Shown one piece after another: positions 8,412 through 16,757 of a DNA stretch of 64,000 nt; within the stretch, counting starts at the first letter, position 1, and each line of letters begins with the position of its first letter. The notes beneath the pieces were generated by a model. The model did not search any database and was not told the DNA's origin. It worked only from the letters and a program-made list of their open reading frames with translations. The translations under genes and the position numbers were made by a program. The DNA is taken from NCBI GenBank assembly GCA_050949415.1, contig JBMNFR010000006.1, positions 434,001 through 498,000 on the forward strand. The letters run 5' to 3'. This stretch comes from JAAZKI01 sp012799905 (GTDB taxonomy: Bacteria > Verrucomicrobiota > Lentisphaeria > Oligosphaerales > Oligosphaeraceae).

Positions 8412-9518
8412 ATGAAAAAGAAGACGGTTTGTCTGGTCTGCGGCGGTCAATCGACTGAGCACCAGGTGTCGTTATTGTCGGCCATCAATGTCACAGCTGC
8501 GATTCCGCGGGACGAGTATGATGTCCTTGTCGTCGGCATTGATCAACAGGGTGGCTGGCATTGGTATCCGGACGGTGTTTTCCACGTCAACGGCAGTGAC
8601 GCTGACCGCATTGCGCTGGCGCCTGGCGGCATTCCGGTTTTTCCGGTGCGATTGCCGCCCGGAGCGGCGCTAGTTGAGCTTGACAACCCTGGCCAGCGCC
8701 AATTTTTCGAGGTGCTGTTTCCGGTTTTGCATGGCGCCAACGGCGAGGACGGCGCGTTTCAGGGCTTAGCGCAGATGCTGAACTGCCCTTGCGTTGGCTG
8801 CGGCATTGCCAGCTCCGCTATCTGCATGGACAAGGCGATCACCAAACGGCTGTTGAATGAAGCCGGGATCAGGACGGCGCGCGGCCTTTGCCTGCGCGCA
8901 GGCGCGAGTCGGCCGGAGTGCGATGAGATTGTGGCGCAGCTTGGTCTGCCTGTATTTGTCAAGCCGGCCGGCGGCGGTTCTTCGGTCGGCGCCTCCAAGG
9001 CGACCTCGGCTGCGGCCTTGGAGAGCGCCCTGGCCGAAGCCTTCCAATATGACGAAAAAGTCCTGGTGGAGGAGTATGTCGTCGGCCGCGAGATTGAATG
9101 CGCCGTGCTCGGCAACCGCGAGCTTTTTTGCGCAGTTCCGGGTGAAGTCATCCCCAAGGTCGGTTTTTATTCGTATGAAGCCAAATACACCATGGCCGAT
9201 GGCGCTGAGCTGCGCGCGCCGGCTGATTTGACGCCAGCGCAGGTCGCGGAAGTGCAGGCGCTGGCCAAACGGGTCTACGAGGCGCTTGATTGCGAAGGCA
9301 TGGCCAGGGTGGACTTTTTTCTGCGGGCTGACGGCGTCTGGGTGTTGAACGAAGTCAACACGATTCCCGGCTTCACCAGCATCAGCATGTATCCGCGCCT
9401 GCACGGGTTGTCCGGGATTTCTTATTCTGATTTGGTTCGCAGATTGTTGCAATTATGTATTGATAAACACGATGGGACGTGTAAATTGATACGTCAGGGC
9501 CGACCGTCAGGCCAATGA
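8412..9518 (+). CDS. ddl: D-alanine--D-alanine ligase
   Basis: 368 residues from the ATG at 8412 (MKKKTVCLVCGGQSTEHQVSL), which matches the family start; the frame can be extended to a TTG at 8361 but that adds non-conserved sequence. ATP-grasp features are clear: the GGGSSVGASK loop, the VEEYVVGREIE strand and the C-terminal metal-binding NEVNTIPGFTSISMYP. It joins two D-alanines for peptidoglycan precursors in the cytoplasm. It is transcribed divergently from the lipid operon. The last ~20 residues (KHDGTCKLIRQGRPSGQ) are a poorly conserved tail. Confidence 0.95.
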   Translation: MKKKTVCLVCGGQSTEHQVSLLSAINVTAAIPRDEYDVLVVGIDQQGGWHWYPDGVFHVNGSDADRIALAPGGIPVFPVRLPPGAALVELDNPGQRQFFEVLFPVLHGANGEDGAFQGLAQMLNCPCVGCGIASSAICMDKAITKRLLNEAGIRTARGLCLRAGASRPECDEIVAQLGLPVFVKPAGGGSSVGASKATSAAALESALAEAFQYDEKVLVEEYVVGREIECAVLGNRELFCAVPGEVIPKVGFYSYEAKYTMADGAELRAPADLTPAQVAEVQALAKRVYEALDCEGMARVDFFLRADGVWVLNEVNTIPGFTSISMYPRLHGLSGISYSDLVRRLLQLCIDKHDGTCKLIRQGRPSGQ

Positions 9519-9578
9519 GCTGCTTGTCGGCCGCCTTGGGTAAGTTGTCAACACAGATCAATTAAGGAGGAAGCAATC

Positions 9579-9890
9579 ATGCGTAGGACATTTTTGATTC
9601 TCGGATGTGCGGCAGTCATCGGTCTGTTGAGCGGTTGTGCCACATCGTACCCGGTGGGCGCCATCTTCACGGAAGTCGGCCTGCCGGCGGGCGTCACCAG
9701 CCAAGCGAGCTACAGCAAGGTTGGCCGGTCTCAATGCGAGTCCATCCTGGGTCTGGTCGCGATCGGCGATGCCTCAATCGAGCAAGCCTGCAAAAATGGC
9801 AACATCACGAAAATTCATCACGTTGACTGGAAGGCGCGCAACATCCTTGGCGTCATCGGCAAGTATGAATGTGTTGTCTACGGCGACTGA
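9579..9890 (+). CDS. TRL-like family lipoprotein
   Basis: 103 residues. A signal peptide ends in the lipobox LLSGC, so the mature protein should start at Cys20 and be lipid-anchored. The remainder matches the small TRL family pattern: SYSKVGRSQCESILGLVAIGDASIEQACKNGNITKIHHVD, then IGKYECVVYGD (quoted in pieces from one continuous region). The family has no established function. A strong ribosome site (AAGGAGG) lies ten to fifteen bases before the ATG. A long hairpin follows the gene. Confidence 0.85.
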   Translation: MRRTFLILGCAAVIGLLSGCATSYPVGAIFTEVGLPAGVTSQASYSKVGRSQCESILGLVAIGDASIEQACKNGNITKIHHVDWKARNILGVIGKYECVVYGD

Positions 9891-9912
9891 GGCAGACTGA
9901 CAGCGTGACTGA

Positions 9913-9992
9913 CTGGGGACAGACCCCAGGTTCTTCGGCCGGAGCAGCTCGGCGCGTAAGGCCAAGGCCTTGCAACCGAGACTCCGGCCGAA
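9913..9992 (+). terminator. Two stacked hairpins downstream of the TRL lipoprotein gene
   Basis: A first hairpin pairs CTGGGG (9913-9918) with CCCCAG (9924-9929). A second, longer one pairs TTCGGCCGGAG (9934-9944) with CTCCGGCCGAA (9982-9992), and inside it CTCGG pairs with CCGAG and AAGGCCAAGGCCTT is self-complementary. AAATTTTTGG follows, a weak T tract, so termination is plausible. The nested design is larger than a simple terminator. Confidence 0.5.
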
Positions 9993-10123
9993 ATTTTTGG
10001 CGCTGATGAGCAGGCGAGAAGAGCTGCCTAGGGACGTTGATGGGCAAACTCCGCCAGCTCATCAATTTACTATTGTCCACTGTCCTTAGCGTATTTGAGC
10101 ACTTGGAATTTAATGGAGCCGTC

Positions 10124-11743
10124 ATGACTAACCGTTTGCCGGGCAGCTACATTGCCACTGGGAACATCCCCAACGCCACCACTTCTTACCACGGCGAGGT
10201 GCTGTCGCTCCTCTTCGGTTTCTGCGAAGGCGCGATGAAATTCAATAACCGCGTGTTTATTTATGGCGACCGGCTCATTCGCGTCAATTTGAACTGGATA
10301 CGCGATTACGTCCTGACCATGAAGGGGTTCCGCTATACCGAGAAGGACCTCCGCAGTTTCCCTGATCTTTTGCTGGAAAAGCAGCATGACAAGGGCTTTT
10401 TCTACGAAATCATCGCTCCGGTGAGCGACATGCACTCTGGCCGGCCTTGGATCAGAAATGGCGTGATCACGCAAATATCTTCGCCTGAATGTTGCTATTA
10501 TGAAGAGGGCATGGACTTTGGTCTCTGCCGCTTGGAGCTTGAAGCCGACATCGAATACCTGATGGTCGAAGGAGTCCACATGGTCTGGCAGGCTACCGGC
10601 GATGACCAGTGGCTCGCCCAAGCCATGCCCAAACTCGAAAAAGGCCTCGACTACATTTGCAGCGACCCGCTCCGTTGGGACAGGCACTACCAGCTCGTCA
10701 AACGCCCGCGCACTCTTGATACCTGGGACTTTCTGGACAATATGCGCTCCAGCTACGACCGCGCCATACACCCCGATGATCCCATGGGCATCTTCCACGG
10801 CGACAATACTGGCCTTTACAACGCCAGGCTCATTATGGCCAAGCTCCACCGCTACCTCGGCAATGACGCCGCTGCCCAGCGCCACGAGGAGCTAGCCGCC
10901 GCGCTCTGCGAACGCATCATGACTTTGCTTTGGAATGGCGACTTCTTCCGCCATTTCCTTGCTCTTGATCCCGTCGACTACGGCGTTGACGAAGAGCGGC
11001 AAATGAGTCTTTCCAACGCCTACGCCCTCAACCGCAATATCCTCAGTTTCGCCGAGAAAAAGCGCGTCATCGCCGCTTATCGCGCCATGCGTGACAAATA
11101 CCAGGGCGAATACGACGATTTCCGCAATCTCGAACCGCCTTACCCGATGTTCCACAGCCGCAAGGCCGGTCAGTACGTCAATGGCGCCATCGCGCCATTC
11201 GTCGCTGGACAGCTTGCGCTCGGCGCTTTTGAGACCGGCGAGGAAAGCTACGGCGTGGACATTCTCAAGCGCATGGCCCGTAAAATCAGCCGCGACGGCA
11301 AGGTTGCCTTTCTCTACGACTGGGAAGGCCAGGACATTGGCGGCGGCCCCCGCTGCTGGTGTGGCGCTGAACTCATGCATGCCGAATGCGCTGGCCTTGC
11401 CGGCGTCGTCGACAACGACAAGCTCTTTGCTGACGTCACGTTGTCGCCGCGCTTTGCCGCTGCCTGCGAGCCTCGCGCCAGCGTCAGGTTGGAATATGCT
11501 TGCAGCGACAAGGCCGTCGAGTACGACTTTGCCGCAGATTACCAAGCCCGCCGCCTGAGCGTAAAATTGTTCTCCGACCATCGTCACGCCAAGCTGCGCC
11601 TCTATCTGCCTGACGGCGCCAGCGCCAGCGCCGTGTCGCGCAATGGACAGCCTACCGCCTGGCACGATGAATTAGTCGGACAAAGCCACTACGCCTGCGT
11701 TGACTCACTTGCTGCCGGCGACACTATTGTTGTGCAGTATTGA
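10124..11743 (+). CDS. Six-hairpin glycosidase-like protein (putative cytoplasmic glycoside hydrolase)
   Basis: 539 residues from ATG 10124, chosen because GGAG sits five bases upstream; the frame extends back to 10037 through non-coding-like sequence. No signal peptide is seen. The layout (repeated amphipathic helices with aromatic and acidic loops such as TWDFLDNMRSSYD, HGDNTGLYNARLIMAKLHRYLG and GQYVNGAIAPFVAGQLALGA) fits an (alpha/alpha)6 barrel. The last ~100 residues look like a beta-sandwich (VRLEYACSDKAVEYDF). Substrate and family number were not recognised. The gene stands alone, with a hairpin upstream and the acquired island downstream. Confidence 0.6.
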   Translation: MTNRLPGSYIATGNIPNATTSYHGEVLSLLFGFCEGAMKFNNRVFIYGDRLIRVNLNWIRDYVLTMKGFRYTEKDLRSFPDLLLEKQHDKGFFYEIIAPVSDMHSGRPWIRNGVITQISSPECCYYEEGMDFGLCRLELEADIEYLMVEGVHMVWQATGDDQWLAQAMPKLEKGLDYICSDPLRWDRHYQLVKRPRTLDTWDFLDNMRSSYDRAIHPDDPMGIFHGDNTGLYNARLIMAKLHRYLGNDAAAQRHEELAAALCERIMTLLWNGDFFRHFLALDPVDYGVDEERQMSLSNAYALNRNILSFAEKKRVIAAYRAMRDKYQGEYDDFRNLEPPYPMFHSRKAGQYVNGAIAPFVAGQLALGAFETGEESYGVDILKRMARKISRDGKVAFLYDWEGQDIGGGPRCWCGAELMHAECAGLAGVVDNDKLFADVTLSPRFAAACEPRASVRLEYACSDKAVEYDFAADYQARRLSVKLFSDHRHAKLRLYLPDGASASAVSRNGQPTAWHDELVGQSHYACVDSLAAGDTIVVQY

Positions 11744-11865
11744 TCTGATTCTCTTTGTAGGAGATGGCAAGATAAAAATCGGCAAATATATTACAAAAAT
11801 ACGAAGTTGAATCTGTTTTCAGGCTAGCCAGCATAAACCATAACAACTCAAAAAAGGAAAGTGCA

Positions 11866-12249
11866 GTGGAAAAACCCTATGACGAGGAAATGCTTAAAAA
11901 AACTGCTAAGACAGGTGCAGAATCATTCACGGAAAGTGATCTTGATGATATCTTAAGCAAAGAGAAAACGGCAAAAAAGAAAGCAGAAAAGCTGGGAGAA
12001 CTTGCCGAAACAGTCAAGTTACTTTGGAGTATGATTATAGACTATAAAAACGGGGATTATCGTGAAATTCCCTGGAAGACAATTGCAGCTTTTGGTTTTG
12101 CCATTGCTTATTTAATTAGTCCCCTTGATCTTGTTCCGGATTTTATCCCGGTTGCGGGTTTTTTAGATGATGCATCTCTTTTTGCTTTGTTTTTAAAATT
12201 ATATGCAGAAGACTTCAAAAAGTACTGCGAATGGAAAAAGAATAGATAA
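11866..12249 (+). CDS. YkvA family (DUF1232) membrane protein
   Basis: 127 residues from a GTG at 11866 with AAGGA seven bases upstream; the next in-frame ATG is at 11890. The N-terminal half is charged and helical. The C-terminal half has the DUF1232 signature IAYLISPLDLVPDFIPVAGFLDD, a hydrophobic hairpin. Function is unknown across the family. The gene is clearly more AT-rich than the preceding genes and marks the left edge of the region that looks acquired. Confidence 0.85.
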   Translation: MEKPYDEEMLKKTAKTGAESFTESDLDDILSKEKTAKKKAEKLGELAETVKLLWSMIIDYKNGDYREIPWKTIAAFGFAIAYLISPLDLVPDFIPVAGFLDDASLFALFLKLYAEDFKKYCEWKKNR

Positions 12250-12255
12250 AGAATT

Positions 12256-12420
12256 GGTATTGCTATCGGCCAATTTCTTGTTTTTGGGGGAAAGGTTTTC
12301 CGGAAAGCTTATCGTTAAGTCGTTGACTCATTCCACCCTAGGTTCCGTTTCGCTTCGCCCGGGGTTGCTAATGGTGTCGCCTTTACGGGGCTGGGAGCCT
12401 ACAAGCCAGTTGGGCTAAGG
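12256..12420 (+). repeat. Intergenic mosaic repeat, core copy 1 plus hairpin module
   Basis: Starts with the core module (CTATCGGCCAATTTCTTG, then GGGAAAGGTTTTCCGGAAA) found at five other places in the window. A module follows reading CCACCCTAGGTTCCGTTTCG and CCCGGGGTTGCTAATGG, related to text at 28780-28830. It ends at the ribosome site of the next gene. Confidence 0.75.
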
Positions 12421-12432
12421 AGGTTTACAGCT

Positions 12433-13605
12433 ATGGAAACAACAGAACTCATTAAAATCATCGGATGTGGTGAAGACAGCCGGACGCAATTCAAGCGCGA
12501 ACCCATCGGCGCCAGGAAGTTGGCCGAGGAGATGGTAGCCTTCTCCAATAGCGGGGGGGGAACCATCCTGTTTGGCGTGGACGATGATGGGCAGGTGCCG
12601 GGGCTGACCGAAGCAGATGTCCGGGAACTCAATTCACAGATCAGCGATGCCGCCAACGACAAGATACGTCCGTCCATCTATCCGAGAACCGAAGTCCATC
12701 GGATCGGCGAAGACGACCGCCTGGTGCTTGCAGTGCTGATTCCTGAAGGCGTATCCAAGCCCTATTCCGACAAAAGCGGTGCGTTCTGGGTCAAGCTGGG
12801 GGCAGATAAGCGCCGGATTACAGCGCGAGAAGAGATTCTGCGGATGCTTCAAGCATCCCACTTGGTTTACGCTGATGAACTGCCGGTCAATGGCACTAGC
12901 GCTGCCGATTTGAACAAAGACCATTTCGGCGAGTTTTTTTTGCGTAATTACGGACAAAGCTTGGATGAAGCCTTGGAGAAGGGTGGCCTCACAATCGGTC
13001 GGCTGTTGAATAATCTGGGACTCGCACGCGGAGAAAGTCTGAACTTGGCCGGTTTGTTGATGTTTGGACGGAAGCCGCAGCGTTTCCGACCCGCATTTGT
13101 TATCAAGGCGGTCTCTTTTTTCGGCAACGATCCGGCCGGCGACCTCTACCGGGATAGCGAGGACATAGACGGCTGTATTCGGGATTTGCACAAGGGGGCC
13201 ATGTCTTTCCTGAACCGCAATCTGCGTCATGTGCAAGGGGACAAGGGATTCAACACTCTGGGCGACCTTGAGATTTCATTCGCCGCGCTGGAGGAGCTCG
13301 TAGTCAACATGCTATTGCACCGCGATTACTTCATTTCTGCGCCGTGGAGGATTATGATTTTCGATGACCGCGTGGAACTCATCAGCCCTGGCGCACTGCC
13401 GAACAATCTGACCGTTGAGAATATTCGTAGCGGCGTGTCGGTTATTCGCAATCCGATTATCGCATCCTTTGCCACCAAAGAGTTGCCCTATCGCGGCATC
13501 GGCACCGGCATCCTCCGCGCCCTGTCCAAGGCGCCTGACCTGGAACTGGAATCAAGCCAGGAGCGCAACTTGTTCACGGCGCGAATTCCCCGTAGGGTTG
13601 AATAA
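12433..13605 (+). CDS. AlbA_2 (Schlafen-type) domain protein with C-terminal ATPase-like domain
   Basis: 390 residues; AAGGAGG lies nine bases before the ATG. Residues ~12-130 match the AlbA_2 domain: EDSRTQFKRE, then KLAEEMVAFSNSGGGTILFGVDDDGQVPG. The C-terminal part reads ALEELVVNMLLHRDYF, then RGIGTGILRALS, as in the GHKL-like ATPase domain found in RecG-like transcriptional regulators. Such proteins are annotated as putative regulators or helicase-related and are common in genomic islands; several Schlafen-domain proteins belong to anti-phage systems. The direct target is unknown. Confidence 0.85.
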   Translation: METTELIKIIGCGEDSRTQFKREPIGARKLAEEMVAFSNSGGGTILFGVDDDGQVPGLTEADVRELNSQISDAANDKIRPSIYPRTEVHRIGEDDRLVLAVLIPEGVSKPYSDKSGAFWVKLGADKRRITAREEILRMLQASHLVYADELPVNGTSAADLNKDHFGEFFLRNYGQSLDEALEKGGLTIGRLLNNLGLARGESLNLAGLLMFGRKPQRFRPAFVIKAVSFFGNDPAGDLYRDSEDIDGCIRDLHKGAMSFLNRNLRHVQGDKGFNTLGDLEISFAALEELVVNMLLHRDYFISAPWRIMIFDDRVELISPGALPNNLTVENIRSGVSVIRNPIIASFATKELPYRGIGTGILRALSKAPDLELESSQERNLFTARIPRRVE

Positions 13606-13835
13606 TGGGGGTCTTTCCGGTTTTAGGAAAAACGGAATTGAAAACTCGTGAATGGCTTTCAGCGAAGACAAAGACGCAATAGCTTAGTTTTTGCTTGTAG
13701 GCATGACCTTTTTTCACAAAGCCGGGAAGAAGCATAATTGCAATAAAATTCATTTCGAGTGAGGAGGCCCGTCGGTTGTGCGACAAGGGTTATCGACCGG
13801 CGACACATTAGGGAAGTTGCTCTGAGGAGGTACGC

Positions 13836-14543
13836 ATGAGGAATAAACCGTATGCTGTTTTGACTGGTGACCTGGTAAAATCCTCTCGGATGTCGCCTGC
13901 GCAAAGTACCTCCGCCATGGAGTGCTTGCGTCAATTGGCCAAAGAGTTTGAAAGCGTATATCCGGATTCCACCATCGGCCAGCTTGACACCTTTCGGCAT
14001 GATAGTTGGCAATGGCTGTTGGCCAAACCGGAACTGGCGCTGCGGGCGGCGGTCTTCATGCGTACAGGATTACGGTCTCTTTCCGACAGGAACGTTAAAT
14101 TTGACACCCGTGTCGCAATTGGAACTGGCACGGTCGAAACCGAAACCATTGTGGAACACAGGATTTCTGATTCCCGCGGTTCCGCATTTACCCGTTCGGG
14201 AAAGGCTCTCGATGCCATGAAAAAGTACAGCCGCTTGGCTTATGCGGCTGAAAGCGATATTGCAGCGGAACGATGGCTCGCCGGCGGTTTGGTGCCGCTT
14301 CTGGATTGCGTTGTCACGGTTTGGACGCCAATTGAAGCACGAGCAGTGCATGGCGCACTTAGGGGCTGGACGCAAGAAGAGACAGCAGAGCGATGGCCAA
14401 TCCTAAGCAAAACAGGAGAACGACGCACCCGCCAAGCGGTGCGGGATTCGCTGCGTCGCGCGCATTGGAATACGGTCCAGGAAGCTTTGGAATTTGCTGA
14501 AGAAAAAATAAAAGCAAGCTACGAAGCTTATTACGAAAAATAG
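13836..14543 (+). CDS. SatD-like protein with C-terminal helix-turn-helix
   Basis: 235 residues; GAGGAGG lies five bases before the ATG. The opening YAVLTGDLVKSSRMSP matches the SatD family start (ITGDIVNSRK-like), and the middle has a cyclase-like alternating pattern (FDTRVAIGTGTVETE). The C-terminus (GWTQEETAERWPILSKTGERRTRQA) looks like a helix-turn-helix. SatD family members occur with a DUF3307 partner, which is absent here. The function is unknown. A palindrome begins inside the stop codon, and a second damaged copy of this gene's last ~26 codons lies at 16.42-16.50 kb. Confidence 0.65.
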   Translation: MRNKPYAVLTGDLVKSSRMSPAQSTSAMECLRQLAKEFESVYPDSTIGQLDTFRHDSWQWLLAKPELALRAAVFMRTGLRSLSDRNVKFDTRVAIGTGTVETETIVEHRISDSRGSAFTRSGKALDAMKKYSRLAYAAESDIAAERWLAGGLVPLLDCVVTVWTPIEARAVHGALRGWTQEETAERWPILSKTGERRTRQAVRDSLRRAHWNTVQEALEFAEEKIKASYEAYYEK

Positions 14544-14561
14544 CAAGCTCTGGAGTTTGCT
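14542..14561. repeat. 20-bp palindrome, copy 1
   Basis: AGCAAGCTCTGGAGTTTGCT overlaps the stop codon of the SatD-like gene. It belongs to the same family as the four palindromes at 16492-16599 and would form a stem-loop at the transcript end. Confidence 0.8.
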
Positions 14562-14606
14562 ATTTGGCGGGGCGATCTATAGAAGCTGTGTCAATCAGGA
14601 GTAAAT

Positions 14607-15782
14607 ATGTGCATCGAAAGTATTGAACTCCGTAATTATCGGTTGTTTCGACATGCTGAGTTGAAGGATCTTCAGCGTTTTGTTATCGTCGTTGGTGCCA
14701 ATGGCTCAGGCAAATCAACGCTTTTTGATGTGTTCAGTTTTCTGAAGGAGGCTTTGGCGCAAAATGTCGTATCTGCGGTTAAACGTCGGGGCGGTTTTCG
14801 GGAACTGGTCAGTCGCGGTGAAGCAGGGCCGATTGGTATAACGCTGAAGTTTCGTGAAAGCAGCGGACGGTTGGTGACATATCAACTGAAGATCGGCGAG
14901 GATGAGGGGCAGCCGGTGGTTGAGCGGGAAATTCTGAAATATAGGTGCAGACAACGTGGGGAACCCGAAAATGTTATGGACTTTTCCCGGGGCAAAGGCT
15001 GGATCATTACTAATGAAGGAGTCTATGGTCAGGAAGGCATGGAAGCGGAGCGCCAAGAGTATGTCCTGGACGAACCAAGCGTTTTAGCGATCAAGGGGCT
15101 TGGCCAATTCAAGGAGTTCCGGGTCGTTTCCAAAATCAGAAGCCTGATTGAAAACTGGCACATTTCCGACTTCCACATCAGCGACGCCAGGCTCAGCGCA
15201 GAAGCCGGTTATGCGGAGCACCTTTCCACGTGCGGAGACAATATTGCCCAGGTCGCCCAGTATCTTTATGAGAAGCATCCTGGTTGCTTTGAAAAGGTGC
15301 TTCAAGCCATGCAGGAGCGGGTTCCGGGCGTGAGTAAGGTCGAGGCGAAGCTTACGGAGGATGATCGCCTGGTGCTGCGGTTTCAAGATGGCAGCTTTAA
15401 AGACCCTTTCATCGCACGATATGTCTCTGATGGGACGATTAAGATGTTTGCTTACCTGATACTCTTGCATGACCCAAAACCTCATCCATTGTTGGCGGTG
15501 GAAGAACCGGAAAACCAGCTCTATCCGGGGTTGCTCCGTGAACTGGTCGAAGAATTTCGGGATTATGCACGGAGAGGTGGACAGGTGTTTGTTTCTACGC
15601 ATTCGCCAGACTTCATCAATGGCGCACAACTGGAGGAAATCTATTGGCTGGTAAAAAAGGACGGCTTCAGTGAAATTCGACGCGCATCCGAAAGCGAACT
15701 TTTGCGGAACTTGGTCGCTGAAGGCGATTTGCCTGGGACGCTCTGGAAACAAGGACTTTTTGAAGGAGCATGTCCGAGATGA
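14607..15782 (+). CDS. AAA ATPase of the OLD/AAA_15-AAA_21 type (defence-linked)
   Basis: 391 residues; AGGAG lies five bases before the ATG. The start is typical for SMC/RecF-like ATPases: IESIELRNYRLFRHAEL, then Walker A GANGSGKST. Walker B is LLAVEEPENQLYPGL and the H-loop region is FVSTHSPDFING. No TOPRIM domain is present in this protein; a possible one is encoded by the next gene, which overlaps by ATGA. An ATPase and a TOPRIM-like protein in tandem is the design of several two-gene anti-phage systems, so a role in defence is inferred. Confidence 0.85.
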   Translation: MCIESIELRNYRLFRHAELKDLQRFVIVVGANGSGKSTLFDVFSFLKEALAQNVVSAVKRRGGFRELVSRGEAGPIGITLKFRESSGRLVTYQLKIGEDEGQPVVEREILKYRCRQRGEPENVMDFSRGKGWIITNEGVYGQEGMEAERQEYVLDEPSVLAIKGLGQFKEFRVVSKIRSLIENWHISDFHISDARLSAEAGYAEHLSTCGDNIAQVAQYLYEKHPGCFEKVLQAMQERVPGVSKVEAKLTEDDRLVLRFQDGSFKDPFIARYVSDGTIKMFAYLILLHDPKPHPLLAVEEPENQLYPGLLRELVEEFRDYARRGGQVFVSTHSPDFINGAQLEEIYWLVKKDGFSEIRRASESELLRNLVAEGDLPGTLWKQGLFEGACPR

Positions 15783-16357
15783 GACGTATTGTATTTCTGC
15801 TTGAAGAGCTGTCAATGAAGACACTGCTTGACGGACTTTTACCGCGATTGATGCCTGACGTGCCGTTTATTTGTGTTCCTCATGAAGGCAAGCAAGATTT
15901 AGAAAAGAGCATTCCTAGGAAGCTTCGGGCCTGGCGTGAGCCTGGCGCATGCTTTGTAGTTGTCCAGGATAATGATGGCGGGGACTGCCGTGAACTGAAA
16001 CAAAGGCTTGCGGAATTATGCCATGCTGCGGGACGGCCTGATACGCTTGTTCGGATTGCCTGCCAGGAGCTTGAAGCGTGGTATATTGGAGAGCCGGAGG
16101 CGATGGCCCGAGCCTTTGAAAACCCGCGACTGTCAGGCATTGGGGAAAGGGCCAGATATCGTGATCCTGATGCCGTCATGCAACCTTCCAAGGAAATCGT
16201 GAAACTCGTTCCCGAATTCCAAAAAATATCTGGGGCGCGAAAAATGGCAGCTTGCTTGAGTCGCAACGGAAATCGTTCCCGGAGTTTTAACGTCATGATG
16301 GATAGCATTGAACGCATATTCGTGCAAAGTGCCGGAGGGGAGACTGAAGATGTCTAA
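15779..16357 (+). CDS. DUF4276 family protein, TOPRIM-like partner of the ATPase
   Basis: 192 residues from ATG 15779. This start overlaps the ATPase stop as ATGA and has AAGGAG ten bases upstream; an ATG at 15770 is too close to that site. The sequence has the DUF4276 pattern: FLLEELSMKTLLDGLLPR, then FVVVQDNDGGDCRELKQRL with clustered Asp residues, then CQELEAWYIGEPEAM. The conserved acidic residues suggest a metal-dependent TOPRIM-like nuclease fold. It is known in the databases mostly beside AAA ATPases. It differs from the DUF4435 partner of PARIS. Confidence 0.75.
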   Translation: MRRIVFLLEELSMKTLLDGLLPRLMPDVPFICVPHEGKQDLEKSIPRKLRAWREPGACFVVVQDNDGGDCRELKQRLAELCHAAGRPDTLVRIACQELEAWYIGEPEAMARAFENPRLSGIGERARYRDPDAVMQPSKEIVKLVPEFQKISGARKMAACLSRNGNRSRSFNVMMDSIERIFVQSAGGETEDV

Positions 16358-16419
16358 AAGCAATCATCTAAGAGTAGGCGATGCGTTGGAGCTTCCAATT
16401 TTGACTCTGTTTTGACTAA

Positions 16420-16500
16420 CGCTATGCAACTGCATCAAGTGCATTGGAACACGATCCAAGATGCTTTGGAATGGGTTGAAAAAAGAATAAAAGCAAGCTC
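16420..16500 (+). pseudogene. Remnant of the 3' end of a second SatD-like gene
   Basis: Translated in frame from 16422 this reads AMQLHQVHWNTIQDALEWVEKR, then IKAS, against RRAHWNTVQEALEFAEEKIKAS at the end of the gene at 13.8-14.5 kb. The nucleotide match is also clear (GCATTGGAA, ATCCAAGATGCTTTGGAA, ATAAAAGCAAGC). The upstream part of the gene is missing. The remnant runs straight into the palindrome cluster, as does the intact gene. Confidence 0.75.
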
Positions 16501-16599
16501 CAGAGTTTGCTATGGGCTATAGCAAGCTCTGGAGCTTGCTTTGGATAAATATGCAACCCCTGGAGGTTGCAATAGCTAAATGCAACCTCCAGAGGTTGC
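16492..16599. repeat. Four tandem palindromes
   Basis: AGCAAGCTCCAGAGTTTGCT (16492-16511), AGCAAGCTCTGGAGCTTGCT (16521-16540, perfect), GCAACCCCTGGAGGTTGC (16553-16570) and GCAACCTCCAGAGGTTGC (16582-16599). All share the CTCTGGAG-like centre but have two different arm sequences (AGCAAG and GCAACC). No coding potential. They separate the ATPase/DUF4276 pair from the hip operon. Confidence 0.85.
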
Positions 16600-16658
16600 T
16601 TTTGAGCAAGGCGCCGCAGCTCGCCAGAACTCCAAGCATCAATGGTTGACTGAATTAT

Positions 16659-16751
16659 ACCCTATCGGGGTTATTTTTGCGAATGTAGTTGATTTTATCA
16701 CCGAACGGGTGTAAAATAAGTCATTATTTGCATAATTATAACCGAACGGGT
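16659..16751 (+). promoter_or_regulatory. Three operator-like palindromes upstream of hipBST
   Basis: ACCCTATCGGGGT at 16659-16671, ACCGAACGGGT at 16700-16710 and ACCGAACGGGT at 16741-16751. Each is an ACC...GGGT inverted repeat. The second lies inside the promoter spacer and the third just before the ribosome region of the antitoxin gene. This is the expected arrangement for autorepression by the HipB-like protein. Confidence 0.7.
16689..16717 (+). promoter_or_regulatory. Predicted hipBST promoter with operator in the spacer
   Basis: TTGATT at 16689-16694, a 17-base spacer and TAAAAT at 16712-16717 (5 of 6). The spacer contains the 11-base palindrome ACCGAACGGGT, so repressor binding would block RNA polymerase. 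Confidence 0.65.
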
Positions 16752-16757
16752 ATAAAG

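Noticed and set aside
14607..16357. Assignment of the ATPase pair to PARIS
   Set aside because: The partner matches DUF4276 rather than DUF4435, so the pair is only described as similar in design.
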